Part shown: positions 5,559 to 6,022 of the stretch, piece after piece
Layout of the letters: each line of letters opens with the position of its first letter
How positions within the stretch are numbered: the first letter of the stretch is position 1
Assembly (NCBI GenBank): GCA_934667575.1
Contig: CAKUME010000077.1
Coordinates: 1 to 6,022, forward strand
DNA length: 6,022 nucleotides
Source of the DNA: an uncultured Eubacteriales bacterium
GTDB taxonomy: Bacteria; Bacillota; Clostridia; Oscillospirales; Acutalibacteraceae
Direction of reading: 5' to 3'
Program-made: the position numbers and the translations under genes
The notes under the pieces: model-generated
Databases searched by the model: none
What the model saw: the letters and a program-made list of their open reading frames with translations, nothing else
Told to the model about the DNA's origin: nothing

Positions 5559-6022
5559 ATGAAAACGAATTATTTCCGTAAACTGATTTCCCTTTGCTTG
5601 GCGGCCGCAATGACGGCGGGCGCGCTGATGATGACCGCCTGCGGCGGCAGCACATCCAGCACGGCCAGTGAAACCGGCAGTGCCGCCAGCGAGACCAAAA
5701 CCAATGTGCCGGTGATTGGCATCAGCCAATATGCAGAGCACCCGTCGCTCAACAACTGCCGCACCGGTTTTCTGCAGGGCCTGACGGACGCCGGGCTCAA
5801 GGAGGGCACCGACTACACGGTGGAATATCAGAACGCAGGTGGCGATAACGATACGGCGACGCAGATTGCGACCACGTTTGCCTCCAAAAACGTTGCACTG
5901 ATGGTAGCCATTGCAACCCCGGCAGCAACAGCGTGCTTTGCTGCATCCGAGGATAAAAACATTCCGGTGGTGTTCACTGCAATCACCGATCCGGTGAAGG
6001 CCAAACTCGACAAGGGCAACAT
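5559..6022 (+). CDS. trpX: TrpX-like ABC transporter substrate-binding lipoprotein (3' end outside window)
   Basis: The first 154 codons of a PF04392-type substrate-binding protein, cut by the window edge; the family usually has about 320-340 residues. The N-terminus is a lipoprotein signal: Lys and Arg residues, a hydrophobic stretch, and a lipobox MTAC with Cys28 as the lipidated residue, so the protein should sit on the outer face of the membrane. A Ser/Thr/Ala-rich linker follows to about residue 48. The mature domain shows family blocks: VIGISQYAEHPSLN, then NAGGDNDTATQIA, AIATPAATA, and IPVVFTAITDPV. The start ATG has AAAGGA 10 bases upstream. The gene lies 127 bases after a T-box terminator, so expression should depend on uncharged tRNA. 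PF04392 proteins under Trp T-boxes are known as TrpX of the putative tryptophan importer TrpXYZ; permease and ATPase genes would be expected next. The family is clear; tryptophan as ligand is inferred from the T-box. Confidence 0.87.
   Translation, partial: MKTNYFRKLISLCLAAAMTAGALMMTACGGSTSSTASETGSAASETKTNVPVIGISQYAEHPSLNNCRTGFLQGLTDAGLKEGTDYTVEYQNAGGDNDTATQIATTFASKNVALMVAIATPAATACFAASEDKNIPVVFTAITDPVKAKLDKGN

Overview
The window reads as ordinary chromosomal DNA of an anaerobic, probably gut-dwelling member of the Firmicutes (Clostridia; an Oscillospiraceae-like organism is my guess). The clues are a canonical T-box riboswitch, an NfnAB-type ferredoxin:NADP oxidoreductase, a bile salt hydrolase, strong GGAGG-type ribosome binding sites, and GC-rich genes separated by AT-rich promoters. 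I see no mobile element, CRISPR array, tRNA or rRNA.

Left part, minus strand (about 43-3625). A promoter near 3597-3625 drives nfnA (2628-3482) and nfnB (1201-2625), which are 2 bases apart and form one operon. An intrinsic terminator at 1111-1160 ends it. Then comes a choloylglycine hydrolase gene (43-1017) with its own possible promoter near 1059-1067. NfnAB is known to couple NADH, NADPH and ferredoxin pools by flavin-based electron bifurcation. The hydrolase would deconjugate bile salts.

Middle, plus strand (3654-5096). A good sigma-A-like promoter, divergent from the nfn promoter, drives a single MATE-family efflux gene. The 231-base gap between the divergent genes (3483-3713) holds both promoters, a 15-base palindrome in the nfnA leader, and a repeated octamer.

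Right part, plus strand (5116-6022). A near-consensus promoter is followed by a complete T-box leader with stems I, II and III, a T-box motif, and mutually exclusive antiterminator and terminator. It leads to a lipoprotein gene cut by the window edge, a PF04392/TrpX-type ABC transporter substrate-binding protein. The likely specifier is TGG (Trp), which fits a tryptophan uptake operon induced when tRNA-Trp is uncharged. The alternative reading GGA (Gly) is discussed in the findings.

Nothing here is clearly a new biological system. The most informative points are the specifier and discriminator details of the T-box, a short ORF overlapping the start of trpX, and the start-site corrections.
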